A stretch of 64,000 nt of DNA from Methanoculleus sp. UBA374. Lineage in GTDB: Archaea; Halobacteriota; Methanomicrobia; Methanomicrobiales; Methanoculleaceae. The stretch covers positions 117,182 through 181,181 of the forward strand of contig DAYL01000019.1 of assembly GCA_002508705.1 (NCBI GenBank), read 5' to 3'. Positions 8,452-16,595 of this stretch are shown here, in pieces. Below the pieces are notes generated by a model. The model ran no database searches. It worked only from the letters and a program-made list of their open reading frames with translations, and was not told the origin of the DNA. Each line of letters opens with the position of its first letter. Positions within the stretch are counted from its first letter, which is position 1. The position numbers and the translations under genes were made by a program.

Positions 8452-8877
8452 TCACCCATCCTGCACCTCCCGGATCGCCCCGATCTCCGGTATATTCATC
8501 CCGCCGAGCAGCTCGACGATCGCCTGCACGTAGGGCTCCTGCCGGGTACAGCTCGGCGACGCGCGGGGGTCGCTCCGCTGCCCCCGCCGCCCCATCTTCG
8601 CATGGCCGGTGGCGATGTAGTGCAGGAAGTCTTCCTTGGGGAGACCCCACCGGCAGTTGACCTGCAGCCGGACGATGTCGGGGTTCTTCGGGTTCGGGAA
8701 GAGGACTGCTCGCGTCCCGGGGAGCGGGACCGGATCTCCGCTGTTCGATGCGGCGAGATCGAGGACCCGCAGCCAGAGCCGGTCGCAGGCTTTCTGCGCG
8801 TGCGGGCAGACCCGGCAGTAACGGTTCGACGGCGGCGTGCCGTCGCCGATGTAGCGGCAGCAGAAGTGAGGGTCCAT
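8452..8877 (-). CDS. Hypothetical cysteine-rich protein
   Basis: A 141-residue protein with a cysteine-rich N-terminus: Cys6, Cys7, Cys21, Cys24 and Cys31 (RYCRVCPHAQKAC), consistent with a metal or Fe-S site. The rest contains no motif I recognise. The region upstream of its start (8960-9160) holds a cluster of CACAA/TTGTG inverted repeats that could be its control region. A longer minus-strand frame in another phase also spans the locus; I prefer this one for its cysteine pattern and compositional evenness. Confidence 0.5.
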   Translation of the reverse strand: MDPHFCCRYIGDGTPPSNRYCRVCPHAQKACDRLWLRVLDLAASNSGDPVPLPGTRAVLFPNPKNPDIVRLQVNCRWGLPKEDFLHYIATGHAKMGRRGQRSDPRASPSCTRQEPYVQAIVELLGGMNIPEIGAIREVQDG

Positions 8878-8968
8878 GACGGTTACGCCTCTGTGCAGTC
8901 ATTTGAGGGGCCACAAACCGCGGTTTCGGCGGCCGATCGGCTCTGATCGTTGCGTGTCACCGGTGTCG

Positions 8969-9157
8969 CACAAGAATTTTTGTGGGACACAACAGTGCAT
9001 TTCATGCCGCACCAAAGTTGTTGTGGGTCATAGGCGTCCCGCAACCGCTTCCCGGAGATGGTTTGTGTATACTCGAGTATACACAAGATCCGTTGTGGAT
9101 ATTGGATCGGGGTTTTGATATACACAAATCTGCTTGTGGATATCTGGATACTCACAA
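8969..9157. promoter_or_regulatory. Cluster of CACAA/TTGTG imperfect palindromes
   Basis: Inverted pairs CACAA...TTGTG occur at 8969-8984, 9082-9097 and 9123-9138, a related TTGTG half lies at 9021-9025 and a lone CACAA at 9153-9157. At 9063-9086 lies a perfect 24-bp palindrome whose left half is TTGTGTATACTC. Two units (9079-9105 and 9121-9146) are direct repeats of each other, including TTGTGGATAT and TGGAT. The region lies between the 8877 start and a winged-helix gene fragment. It looks like an array of binding sites or cruciforms. Confidence 0.5.
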
Positions 9158-9397
9158 CCGGTTTCCCTCGGTGATGGCGAGCAGGCGCGAAAATACGTAT
9201 GTCGTGGCACGCCGCCCCCCGTCCTCCGCGAGGACGGTAATGATGTCCTGTTCACGGAGTTGTTGAAGAATCCGATTTGCCGGCTTTTTGCTGCTCGGTA
9301 TCTTTCGTCTGGTTGGAAGAGAAACACACGGCCGTTCCGACATTCTTTTATCCTCAGGAATGACAGCCGCTGGTATGAGTGCACTCTCGACAGGCAT
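9152..9397 (-). pseudogene. Winged-helix C-terminal fragment, Fic-family-like
   Basis: The frame encodes ANRILQQLREQDIITVLAED and ATTYVFSRLLAITEG, which resembles the C-terminal winged helix of Fic/DOC-type AMP-transferase proteins (helix, then R.R.YVF..LL.I). The Fic core with its HPFxxGNG motif is absent. I read it as a remnant, partly overlapped by the peroxiredoxin pseudogene on the other strand. The family assignment is tentative. Confidence 0.35.
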
Positions 9398-9855
9398 GCC
9401 GGCACCTGACTTCTGCCTCCCGGACGAGGATGACTAGGAGGTCTGCCTCACAGATCTGCGGGGTGCCTATGTGGTCGTCTACTTCTACCCAAAGGACAAT
9501 TCATCGGGGTACATGCTCGAGGCCCGATCCTTCTCCGATGAGATGGAGGTGTTTGCCCGTCAAAACACCCCGGTCTTTGGCATCAGTCCGGATTCAATCA
9601 AGAGCCACAAGCGGTTCTCCGAGAAGCAGAACCTCTCCGTCCGTCTCCTCTCGGACCCCGATCACCGGATGATCGAGGCGTATGGCACCTGAGTCTCAAA
9701 GAAACTGTACGGGAAGGAGTACATGGGTGTCGAGCGGAGCACCTTCATCGTCGATCCCGAGGGAAAGGTTGCTGGCGTGTGGCGGAAGGTGAAGGTGAAG
9801 GGGCATGTGGCGGAAGGTGATGGCGAAGCTCGAGAGCCTCAAAGCCGGGGCCTAG
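9375..9855 (+). pseudogene. Peroxiredoxin (BCP/AhpC-TSA) pseudogene
   Basis: The translation follows bacterioferritin-comigratory-protein peroxiredoxins throughout: PAPDFCLPDEDD, YVVVYFYPKDNSSG, VFGISPDS, LLSDPDH, ERSTFIVDPEGKVA. It is broken by TAG at codon 21 (9435-9437), TGA at codon 106 (9690-9692, where relatives have Trp) and a one-base insertion near 9815, after which KLESLKAGA ends at 9855. The catalytic cysteine of the SGCTLEA motif is replaced: codon 46 reads TAC (Tyr) and the next ATG (Met). The lesions inside the frame are all explicable as C-to-T or G-to-A transitions. Confidence 0.88.
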
Positions 9856-9920
9856 GAGATGCGGGTCTTTTTCGTCGTCATCGGGAGGGGCTGTCCGACC
9901 GGTGGTGCAGGCAAGTTCGC

Positions 9921-10151
9921 GGGACATCCCGTTGAATGTCTCAGGTCGAGGAGTTCATCGCCGCGCTGGTAGTACATCTCCTCGACCACAGCTCCGATTG
10001 AGGCTCGGAGGCCATATCCTGCTTTTGGGGGAACGGACGCGGGTGTAATACATTTCCCGTCTGTCTCAAAGACGCAAGCGACAGTCTCTGACGGAATGAT
10101 CTTGACGTTCCGTTTCCCAAGCGTTACACCCGCTCCCGAGCTGGAGCCCAT
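9921..10151 (-). pseudogene. FmdE-type protein, C-terminal fragment
   Basis: The frame reads GVTLGKRNVKIIPSETVACV, then EEMYYQRGDELLDL, closely matching the C-terminal half of the FmdE-type protein at 2795 (TLGKRNIEIVPSETVACVFE, EEMYCQRDDELFDL). The FHGHLGP half is missing and the tail runs into DNA similar to the end of the QueG-like gene (13070-13125). It is a truncated paralogue. Confidence 0.75.
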
Positions 10152-10210
10152 CTAGCGAGTCAGGGTGGGGGCACCACCCCGATGCAACCGGCCGTGGGAT
10201 GTACCCACCG

Positions 10211-11665
10211 TCAGTCCGCCGTGCAGGTTTCCGTGAGGTCATCCGGGGTATTCTTCGGTTCCGACACCCTCAGAACGATCCCCACGAGGCAGAGGACCGC
10301 GGCGGTCAGCATTGCAGTGGTGGTGGAGCCGGTGATCTGTGCCGCATCCGTACCGCCCGTGCCCCCGGCCACGTGCAGGTGGATGCTGAAGATGAGCGCG
10401 GCGATCGAGGTACCGGCGGTCATGGCGAAGTGACGGCCGGTGTTGCTCAGGCCTGAGGCGATGGCAGCCTGCTGCACCGGCAGGCCCCGCATAATCTCGG
10501 TGTTGACGGGGCTCTGGAAGAGGGTGAACCCGAGGGTGAAGACCACGAGCGCACCGAGGATGAGCGGGAGGTTCATGGAATCTGCGAAGAGAGCAAAAGC
10601 AACAAGCCCTGTTGCCGCGACCCCGAGTCCTGCGATCGTGTAGTGGCTTCGCGGGTTCCTATCGTAGAGTCTCCCCACGAGGGGGGAGCCGACGGTGAGA
10701 ATGCCGGCAATAAGCATGAACACCTGCCCGACCTGCATGGCGGAGAAGCCCCAGACATCTTCAAGGTAGAAGGGCAGTGAGACCTCCACAACAAAGAGGG
10801 CGCAGAAGAACGCCACCATGGCAAACAATGGGCGGGTGAATGCCTGCCGCCCGAGGATCGCGAAGTTGAGCAGCGGCTGGGGGTGGCGCCGTTCGGTGCG
10901 GATGAAGGCAATGATTGACGCGCAACAGGTGACCCCGATCATTGCAACAGGAATGCCGTCCACGGTATCTCCGGCGATGAGGCTCAGGAACACCATGAAG
11001 GAGGTGACCATGACGGTGAAGGTTGCGGCCCCGGTCCAGTCCATAACGAACCGGTGCGTCAGAACGGGTTTTTTAACGTCCATCGACTGGATGCCCAGGG
11101 TGACCAGCAGGATGCCGATGGGGATGTTGATCAGGAAGATTGCCGGCCATCCGGCGAGGTCGAGCAGCACACCGCCGATACACGGCCCGGTTACACTGGC
11201 GAGGGCGATGGTGCCCCCGAGGATGCCCATGGCTTTTCCCTGCCCGTCGGCCGGGTAGAGTTCAAAGACGATGACCATGACAAGAGCGGCGGCCATCGCT
11301 GCTCCCAGACCCTGAAGGATACGCATGCCGATGAGTACCGGGAGCGTCGGGGCAAGGGCGCACCCCAGCGAGGCGATGGTGAAGAGCCCTATGCCTGCAA
11401 GGAAGATGCGGTTTTTGCCGAAATACGCAGCCATTCGTGCAAACACGAGCATGGATGCAGTCATGGCCACCAGATAGCCGGTTATAGTCCACTGTGATAA
11501 GGCGATATCCGCGTGGAAGGCCGCGGTGATCGTCGGCAGGGCGATGGTGATGACGACGCTGTCCAGGACGGTCATGTACATGCCCAGCAGAGCGACGACC
11601 ATCACTATGTTCCGGGCAGCGTCACTTGTTGTCGGGGCATGCGGAGAATGGATACCGGTCTTCAT
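10211..11665 (-). CDS. MFS multidrug exporter, DHA2 (EmrB/QacA) type
   Basis: A 484-residue transporter with about 14 hydrophobic segments. It has the DHA2 antiporter features: MYMTVLDSVVITIALPTI near residue 30 (motif D1, LDxTIVNVALP), WTITGYLV near 60, and GPCIGGVLLD near 155 (motif C, GPxLGG). It should export drugs or other small lipophilic compounds by proton antiport. The start at 11665 is chosen because GGGGGAGG precedes it; an in-frame upstream ATG at 11704 lacks one. It diverges from the TrmB-type regulator at 11748, with the operator TTACAAC/GTTGTAA between them. Confidence 0.9.
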   Translation of the reverse strand: MKTGIHSPHAPTTSDAARNIVMVVALLGMYMTVLDSVVITIALPTITAAFHADIALSQWTITGYLVAMTASMLVFARMAAYFGKNRIFLAGIGLFTIASLGCALAPTLPVLIGMRILQGLGAAMAAALVMVIVFELYPADGQGKAMGILGGTIALASVTGPCIGGVLLDLAGWPAIFLINIPIGILLVTLGIQSMDVKKPVLTHRFVMDWTGAATFTVMVTSFMVFLSLIAGDTVDGIPVAMIGVTCCASIIAFIRTERRHPQPLLNFAILGRQAFTRPLFAMVAFFCALFVVEVSLPFYLEDVWGFSAMQVGQVFMLIAGILTVGSPLVGRLYDRNPRSHYTIAGLGVAATGLVAFALFADSMNLPLILGALVVFTLGFTLFQSPVNTEIMRGLPVQQAAIASGLSNTGRHFAMTAGTSIAALIFSIHLHVAGGTGGTDAAQITGSTTTAMLTAAVLCLVGIVLRVSEPKNTPDDLTETCTAD

Positions 11666-11738
11666 ATGTTTCCTCCCCCGGTACCCGCCGGGCCCGGGGT
11701 GCACTGATCAGCGGTCGGTTCGAAAAGTATTCAATCAC

Positions 11739-11760
11739 TTACAACTCATGTGGGTTGTAA
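11739..11760. promoter_or_regulatory. Operator-like inverted repeat TTACAAC-N8-GTTGTAA
   Basis: A perfect 7-bp inverted repeat with an 8-bp spacer lies across the start of the TrmB-type regulator gene, in the divergent interval with the MFS exporter. Position and symmetry suggest autorepression and co-control of the exporter by the regulator. Confidence 0.6.
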
Positions 11761-12581
11761 TGTCGGAGAGGATCGTCGAACTCCTCAAAACACACGGGTT
11801 CTCCGAGTATGAGGCAAAAGCCTACACGGCCGTTGTCGGCCTCGGGCGGGGGACCGCACGCGAGATCTGCGAGATCTCCGGCGTGCCGCAGGGGCGTATC
11901 TACACAGTGCTGCACTCGCTCTCCGATCGGGGATTCGTGGAGGTTGAGGCAGGTTCGCCCACGTTCTACCTCGCGGAGGACCCGGCCGAACTCTTCATCG
12001 CCCTCAAGGAGGAGTACTGTGAGTCCATCGACGTGCTGGTGGGAGAACTCAAAAGCCTCCACGTCGAGGCGCACCTGCCCTCCCCCATCTGGTCCATCAG
12101 GAACGAGCGGGGCATCAGGCACCGCCTGAGGATGCTGATCCGGGACGCCGGGGAGGACATCATCATGATCGCCCGCGACTCCGGCGCCCTCCAGGCCATC
12201 GCCGACGACCTGAGGGCGGCCAACAGACGGGTGAACCTTACCGTCCTGGTGCCCGACCGGGCACCGTTCGCGGGCATCGGGCTGCGGGTGTTTCCTATGA
12301 GTGTTGCGCTCTTGAACCTCTTCAGGGAGATGCTGGAAAAAAAGCCGGGGATGAAAGACCCCACGTGGGCCACGGAGCTCTTCATGATCGTCGATGGAGT
12401 GAGCGCCATCGTCGTTGGCCGCCGGGCCGGGGTGAGGTCTGCGACGGTCTTTTGCATGCCCGCGGTCTGCTTTATGATCCGGCGGCTGATCGAACTGCTG
12501 GAACCTGCGGTGCGGGGCGAGGAGGACCGGGGCACAGAGAAAATCGGGTCCGGCTGTGAGCCGCCGGCGATGACCCCCTGA
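11748..12581 (+). CDS. TrmB-family transcriptional regulator
   Basis: A 277-residue regulator. Residues 5-80 form the TrmB winged helix (IVELLKTHGFSEYEAKAYTA, ARKICEISG-like helix as AREICEISGVPQGRIYTVL). The remainder is a ligand-sensing domain of the TrmB C-terminal/PLD-like type (RGIRHRLRMLIRDAGEDIIM). Starts at 11748 (ATG) or 11760 (ATG) are both possible; the operator covers both. Encoded back to back with the MFS exporter, it is most likely its local repressor. Ligand unknown. Confidence 0.85.
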   Translation: MWVVMSERIVELLKTHGFSEYEAKAYTAVVGLGRGTAREICEISGVPQGRIYTVLHSLSDRGFVEVEAGSPTFYLAEDPAELFIALKEEYCESIDVLVGELKSLHVEAHLPSPIWSIRNERGIRHRLRMLIRDAGEDIIMIARDSGALQAIADDLRAANRRVNLTVLVPDRAPFAGIGLRVFPMSVALLNLFREMLEKKPGMKDPTWATELFMIVDGVSAIVVGRRAGVRSATVFCMPAVCFMIRRLIELLEPAVRGEEDRGTEKIGSGCEPPAMTP

Positions 12582-12636
12582 CCCGCGATCTGGCCGTCCA
12601 CGCGGTCTTCCGCGGCCGCGACCTCGGAAAGACTAC

Positions 12637-12816
12637 ATGGTTCTGATGGTCTACCGGCCCGCCGCCGCTCTGATCCTCGGGGTTTCGGTCGTCCCCTCCC
12701 TCTACTTCGTCGACGGCGACCGCCGGGTGGAGGTCACGGTAGGCGAGGTGTGGATTTTTATGGTGATAGGCCGTGAAATCAGAAAATTGAGGAGAGGAAT
12801 CGCTGACGGCGGTTAA
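12637..12816 (+). CDS. Possible small protein
   Basis: A 59-codon frame with a hydrophobic first half (MVYRPAAALILGVSVVPSLY) and a basic C-terminus (REIRKLRRGI). It has no recognisable family and only a weak ribosome site (GGAAAG, 12626-12631). It is the only plausible gene in the 490 bases between the regulator and the QueG-like gene; the rest of that interval shows nothing. Confidence 0.2.
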   Translation: MVLMVYRPAAALILGVSVVPSLYFVDGDRRVEVTVGEVWIFMVIGREIRKLRRGIADGG

Positions 12817-13071
12817 GGTATCGACACCTCTGACTTCTTCAACCCCTTTCGGGGTTCTCACGAACGTGTTCATGATATCGTCTCCGTTTTGCGGCTGATT
12901 CGATCGAATCTTCCGCCTTCCTGCACTACCTACGGGGATGTTGCCGTATGCACGAGTCGGAGACCCGGGGGTGAAATAGTTCCGGACTGCTCCGAAGTTG
13001 CCTGCATGAAGCCGGGGTGATGCCGAACCTCGAACCAGCAAGTGCTGGTAACTTTCGGAAGCGTTCAGCCG

Positions 13072-13749
13072 TCATCGGGAGCGGGCGTCCGATCCGGCGG
13101 GGCAGGCAAGTTCGCAGGCGCGGCAATGGTCGATCCTACCTCTCCCGGAGTTCTTGTCGGCGTTCATCCGCGCCATACACCGGTCCCGGCTGTATCTCCC
13201 GGTGCAAAAGGCATCCATCGGGCAGGCACGGGTGCAGTATTGCTCGCAGCCGGCACAGGGGAGATCGCTTTCCGGGGGATTCCGGGCGGGACAGTCCAGA
13301 TCGGCAAAGACCGCCCGGAACCTGACTCGCGGCCCGTATCCCGGGACGAGAACGAGGTTGTTTCTCCCCATCCTCCCGATGCCTGCCATGCAGGCAGCAT
13401 CTTTGAGGTAGATCCCGCCGTCCTGGAGCTGGTAGGGGATGACCCGAGTCCGGACGCCGTACCTCTCCTGCAGCCAGCGGCCGAGTTCTCTCCCGATCTT
13501 CGCGAGGGTCCGGTCCCCGGGCGTCCCCCGCCCCTCCTCCCAGAGGTCGAGTCCGGGGTCTTCTGGGTCGTGGTAGAGGCCGAGGACGATGTAGGTCCCC
13601 CGGTCCGCCCGCGATCCCTGTCGTCCGTCCGCGACCGCCGAGGGGCAGTCGATGAGCCTCGCCGCCGGGACGGCGCCCGCCGCGTCCGCCCCTAGTTCAC
13701 GGGCCTTTCTGAGCGCCGCCTCGATGATCTCCCGGTCGTCCGGCATCAT
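13072..13749 (-). CDS. QueG-like 4Fe-4S protein
   Basis: A 225-residue protein resembling the core of epoxyqueuosine reductase QueG and reductive-dehalogenase-like methanogen proteins. A dinucleotide-like N-terminal part precedes LKDAACMAGIGRMGRNNLVL, a conserved QueG-type block. The Fe-S region follows with CAGCEQYCTRACPMDAF and CRACELACPAG, enough for two clusters with the second lacking one canonical neighbour. It is shorter than QueG (about 350) because the C-terminal HEAT-like part is absent. In methanogens such short forms are uncharacterised electron-transfer or reductase proteins. The start is one of two consecutive ATGs. Confidence 0.75.
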   Translation of the reverse strand: MMPDDREIIEAALRKARELGADAAGAVPAARLIDCPSAVADGRQGSRADRGTYIVLGLYHDPEDPGLDLWEEGRGTPGDRTLAKIGRELGRWLQERYGVRTRVIPYQLQDGGIYLKDAACMAGIGRMGRNNLVLVPGYGPRVRFRAVFADLDCPARNPPESDLPCAGCEQYCTRACPMDAFCTGRYSRDRCMARMNADKNSGRGRIDHCRACELACPAGSDARSR

Positions 13750-13795
13750 AGATGGGCATGGGGCCGGGAGGAGAAGAAGGATCGGGTGGTTCGGG

Positions 13796-14362
13796 TCAAA
13801 CCGGCGTTTCGGGCTTTTCCAGCACGTAGGAGACCGTTCCTTCCTCGAACCCTTCGCCGGCACGGGCGAACCCGTTCTCTTCCAGCACCTTGATGGATGC
13901 GGCGAGATCCGGGTAGATCGCCGCCTCGATCCGCCGGATGCTCGGGAGGGAGAAGATCGCGGGGATGAGGTGGCGGACCGCCTCGGTCGCATATCCCCGG
14001 CCCCGGAACTCGTCGAGCACCGAGTAGCCGATGAGGACCGTGTCCCCCGTCTCCTCAAGCGTTGGGGGTGAGGCTGTCCCGCCGGTGCCGACGAGGACCC
14101 GTCCGCCAACTGCGGGGTCGTCAAGCACCCAGTACCAGGCGGCGAAGAGCGGGTCCCCGCCTTCGGTCGTCATCTGGATGAACGCCCCAAGCGTATCGTC
14201 GTCGAGTAGCGGCGGGGGCCACGACTCCGGGACGGCGGCGTCGAGGTGGCGGGCAAGTTCCCGGCGGTCCTCGCGGTCGCTCTTGAGGATTTCGAGCGTC
14301 GCCGGGACCAGGTCCAGGTGCTCGGTGCGGATGCGGGTGGGTTTCATTGTTGTTACAGCCAT
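13796..14362 (-). CDS. GNAT acetyltransferase, RimJ/RimL type
   Basis: A 188-residue N-acetyltransferase. The acetyl-CoA site appears as VLDEFRGRGYATEAVRHLIP (about 119-138, the R/Q-x-x-G-x-G/A loop), preceded by a beta strand TVLIGYSV and followed by EAAIYPDLAASIKVLEENGF, typical of RimJ/RimL-like enzymes acting on protein N-termini or small amines. The start MAVTTMKPTRI at 14362 is preferred; ATG at 14347 is an alternative. It abuts a truncated ATPase gene on the same strand. Confidence 0.85.
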   Translation of the reverse strand: MAVTTMKPTRIRTEHLDLVPATLEILKSDREDRRELARHLDAAVPESWPPPLLDDDTLGAFIQMTTEGGDPLFAAWYWVLDDPAVGGRVLVGTGGTASPPTLEETGDTVLIGYSVLDEFRGRGYATEAVRHLIPAIFSLPSIRRIEAAIYPDLAASIKVLEENGFARAGEGFEEGTVSYVLEKPETPV

Positions 14363-14401
14363 ACGTATTGTTAGCCGTGGGATGGTTCTTATCTGTTGCG
14401 G

Positions 14402-14772
14402 CTCCCGGACCCGGCCGGCAAGTGATTGGGATACCCATTCCATCATCAGGAAGTTCTGGGACCCGGTGAGAATGAACTGTCCCGGCCTCCGGTTTCTATC
14501 AAGGACGCCCTGGAGGTACGGGAAGAGTTCCCGGACCCTCTGCACCTCATCGAAGAGACCGCTCCGGTCTTTTCATAGTGTGCAAAGAAACTGCGCGGGT
14601 CCTCCTCGGCGAAGGCCCGGGTGTCGGGGTCCTCCAGCAGCACATAGGGCAACTCCGGGAAGACGGCTCGCACGAGCGTCGTCTTTCCCGACTGGCGGGG
14701 GCTGATCACGGCCACTGCTGGAAACCCGAGGGCGAGCGACCGGATCTTCTCCTCCGCCTCCCGCCGGCTCAT
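14402..14772 (-). pseudogene. AAA_14-type ATPase, N-terminal fragment
   Basis: The first frame has the P-loop SPRQSGKTTLVRAVFPELPY and DPDTRAFAEEDPRSFFAHY, as in DUF4143-linked AAA_14 ATPases. A frameshift near 14570 follows, then VRELFPYLQGVLDRNRRPGQ and FILTGSQNFLMMEWVSQSLA in the other phase. Similarity stops at AGRV near 14402. The DUF4143 C-terminal half is gone. It is a truncated and frameshifted remnant. Confidence 0.8.
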
Positions 14773-14828
14773 TCTCTGTACCAGGTGGACATATTGTAAA
14801 TCGTATTTGACAATTCGTCCAGGTGAAC

Positions 14829-14851
14829 TACCCCCCGCTTGCGCAGGGGGT
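14829..14851. repeat. GC-rich hairpin
   Basis: ACCCCCCGCTTGCGCAGGGGGT can fold into a strong stem-loop. It lies in the gene-free interval between the ATPase remnant and the VapBC-type pair. It could be the end of a lost IS200/IS605-type element or a transcription terminator. The rest of 14773-15027 shows nothing else. Confidence 0.3.
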
Positions 14852-15027
14852 CTTCCCGCTCAGCCCCTTCAACCCCACGGAGATAATCACCCGCTCGTGC
14901 CCGGGGAGTCGCTTCGTCCTTCAAAAGACTGATACGGGGTGAGCATCATACTCCCCGATAAGCAAGAAGGCAGGAGCGAAGAGCCTTTTATCCCCGAACC
15001 ACAATAGTGATCCATGGAGTGGTCCCG

Positions 15028-15213
15028 ATGCCGGTAGAGGTCGATGGAAGACTGATCGATGATACGACGATCCTGCTCGATCAGCCCCTGAAGCCCGGGG
15101 AAGAGAGGGTGGTCGTCAGGTTGAAGAAACAACCTAAGAAAATGACAAAACTCTATGCCCCGGAGGAATACGTCTTGAAACTGGCCGAAAAAGATCTGGA
15201 AGAGTTATACTGA
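15028..15213 (+). CDS. Antitoxin-like protein of a VapBC-type pair
   Basis: A 61-residue protein (MPVEVDGRLIDDTTILLDQP...) ending in KLYAPEEYVLKLAEKDLEEL. Its size, basic middle (RLKKQPKKMTK) and overlap TGATG with the PIN gene downstream point to an antitoxin, though no standard AbrB or RHH motif is obvious. A GTG at 15007 is an alternative start. It would be expected to bind and neutralise the PIN toxin and repress the operon. Confidence 0.6.
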   Translation: MPVEVDGRLIDDTTILLDQPLKPGEERVVVRLKKQPKKMTKLYAPEEYVLKLAEKDLEELY

Positions 15214-15722
15214 TGGAGATCTCCGAATTGGAGGACGGGTCGGCATTCCTTGACACCAATATCCTCCTCTACGCCTACACGACCACGAAGTTCTCTCTGT
15301 CGTGCGAAACGCTTCTCGAAAAGGTGCAGGCCGAAGATGTTACGGGTTATGTCAATTCCACAGTCATTGACGAGTTCTTTCATAAAGCTCTTCTCACCCA
15401 GATCTACATCGAGAAGCGCCTTTCACCACGGGAGGCGATCGCGTACATCAAGAAGCACCCGGCGATCTTGAACACGCTCAACACCCCATATTCCGTGACC
15501 CGGGAGGTACTGGAACAGTACAACCTCAGAGTCCTTGATACCTCGGACATCCTGGATGATACGCTCAGGATCTCCCAGCAGTATGGATTATTGTTTTCTG
15601 ATGCGCTTCATGCCGCGTCTGCACGCAGGCACCATATCGACTACTTCGTGACGAACGACCGGGATTTTGATCGGGTAGACTTCCTCACGCTGGTGCGTCC
15701 TTCTGCGAAAGAGAGCTCCTGA
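15213..15722 (+). CDS. PIN-domain ribonuclease (VapC-like toxin)
   Basis: A 169-residue PIN protein. The acidic active-site residues are visible: Asp14 in FLDTNILLYAY, Glu near 53 (VIDEFFHKAL), Asp near 130 (LLFSDALHAAS) and Asp near 147 (VTNDRDF). PIN toxins cleave tRNA or rRNA. Translation is coupled to the small upstream gene by a TGATG overlap. It is longer than minimal VapC (about 130) but within the family range. Confidence 0.85.
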   Translation: MEISELEDGSAFLDTNILLYAYTTTKFSLSCETLLEKVQAEDVTGYVNSTVIDEFFHKALLTQIYIEKRLSPREAIAYIKKHPAILNTLNTPYSVTREVLEQYNLRVLDTSDILDDTLRISQQYGLLFSDALHAASARRHHIDYFVTNDRDFDRVDFLTLVRPSAKESS

Positions 15723-15735
15723 CTGCCCATGCCGC

Positions 15736-16060
15736 ATGCATGCTCTCTGGAAAGAGTCTCCAATCCCGTTTCAGCAATACGGGCTCAAGATCGCCCGGAT
15801 AAATGATGAGACTGTATTGATCAACCTAAAGACCTCTCCGGAAAGATCCCTACACCCAAGAACGACTTGATTCACTCGGGCTGAATGAGCGGCAGATTGC
15901 TGCCGTAAACTACCTGAAGAGAAAGGGCTCCCTCTCAAACCAGGAGTATCAACAACTCAATAGCGCGAAGAAGGCGACCGCAACACGGGATCTTAAGGCG
16001 ATGGTTCAGATCGGCATTCTCCGCAAAGAGGGAACGACCGGACCGGGCGTGCCTCGTTGA
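15736..16060 (+). pseudogene. AlbA_2/RecG-like regulator, C-terminal fragment
   Basis: Two frames joined near 15845 give PIPFQQYGLKIARINDETVL and then LDSLGLNERQIAAVNYLKRK, SLSNQEYQQLNS and TATRDLKAMVQIGILRKEG, ending at 16060. This is the C-terminal winged helix of Schlafen-AlbA_2 domain proteins often annotated as RecG-like transcriptional regulators (L.ERQ..A..Y....G.I.N.EY......TA.RDL..LV..GIL). The ATP-binding-like N-terminal domain is missing. Remnant. Confidence 0.65.
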
Positions 16061-16163
16061 CGTACGCAACGAGAGAGGGATAGCAAGGGACCGACAGCAG
16101 GTTCACGATGGGATCATGATGCCGGCCCCGGTTGACGATCTCTATTCCCAAAGAATCCGGGGT

Positions 16164-16592
16164 TCACTCCCGGAGATACCTTCCCCCGACCGGGACGAAC
16201 CGCTCGGGTTTCTTGACCGTGTCGTACTCCCGGATATCCTCGAGTTCAAGCGCCATCCAGGCTCTCTTCTTTGTCTCGCCCTTCCTGACCCTGACCCCCT
16301 GCCACCGCTCCTGTTTCTGCAGGTAGGCGCGGGTTTCGTCTTTCGTGAGGAAGACCGCATCCCCGAAGGTATCGAAGAACGCGAGGGGGTCGTCGTTGAC
16401 GACGATCCGCTTGATCGTCGCCTCCCCGACGTAGCCGGTATCCTCATGCGACTGATAGAAGACGAGTTTCATGCCGCTCCGGAGGTCTTTGTAGACGGTG
16501 GCGGGTTTGATGAAGACGGTCTTTCTGTCCTTGAAGAACCGGGGCATGAGGTGTTTCGGGACGGGGAAGGTGACGCCGGTAATCTCGGGCAT
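16164..16592 (-). CDS. DUF365 protein (PUA-like fold)
   Basis: A 142-residue protein matching the DUF365 family, which is largely confined to methanogens and related archaea: MPEITGVTFPVPKHLMPRFF, then FIKPATVYKDLRSGMKLVFY and GYVGEATIKRIVVNDDP. The fold is thought to be PUA-like, suggesting nucleic-acid binding. It begins four bases after the EVE-domain gene, so both are made from one transcript. Function unknown. Confidence 0.8.
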   Translation of the reverse strand: MPEITGVTFPVPKHLMPRFFKDRKTVFIKPATVYKDLRSGMKLVFYQSHEDTGYVGEATIKRIVVNDDPLAFFDTFGDAVFLTKDETRAYLQKQERWQGVRVRKGETKKRAWMALELEDIREYDTVKKPERFVPVGGRYLRE

Positions 16593-16595
16593 CGG

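Noticed and set aside
8969..9157. CRISPR array
   Set aside because: Repeats are short, imperfect and palindromic with irregular spacing and no unique spacers of constant length; no cas gene is present.
9435..9437. In-frame TAG of the peroxiredoxin as pyrrolysine
   Set aside because: The same gene also has an in-frame TGA, a frameshift and a lost catalytic cysteine, and no pyrrolysine gene is seen. Ordinary decay explains it.
12472..13041. 189-codon minus-strand frame next to the TrmB gene
   Set aside because: Its first part is antisense to the regulator's end and the translation shows no motif. The stretch MNTFVRTPKGVEEV has a plausible start but no recognisable continuation.
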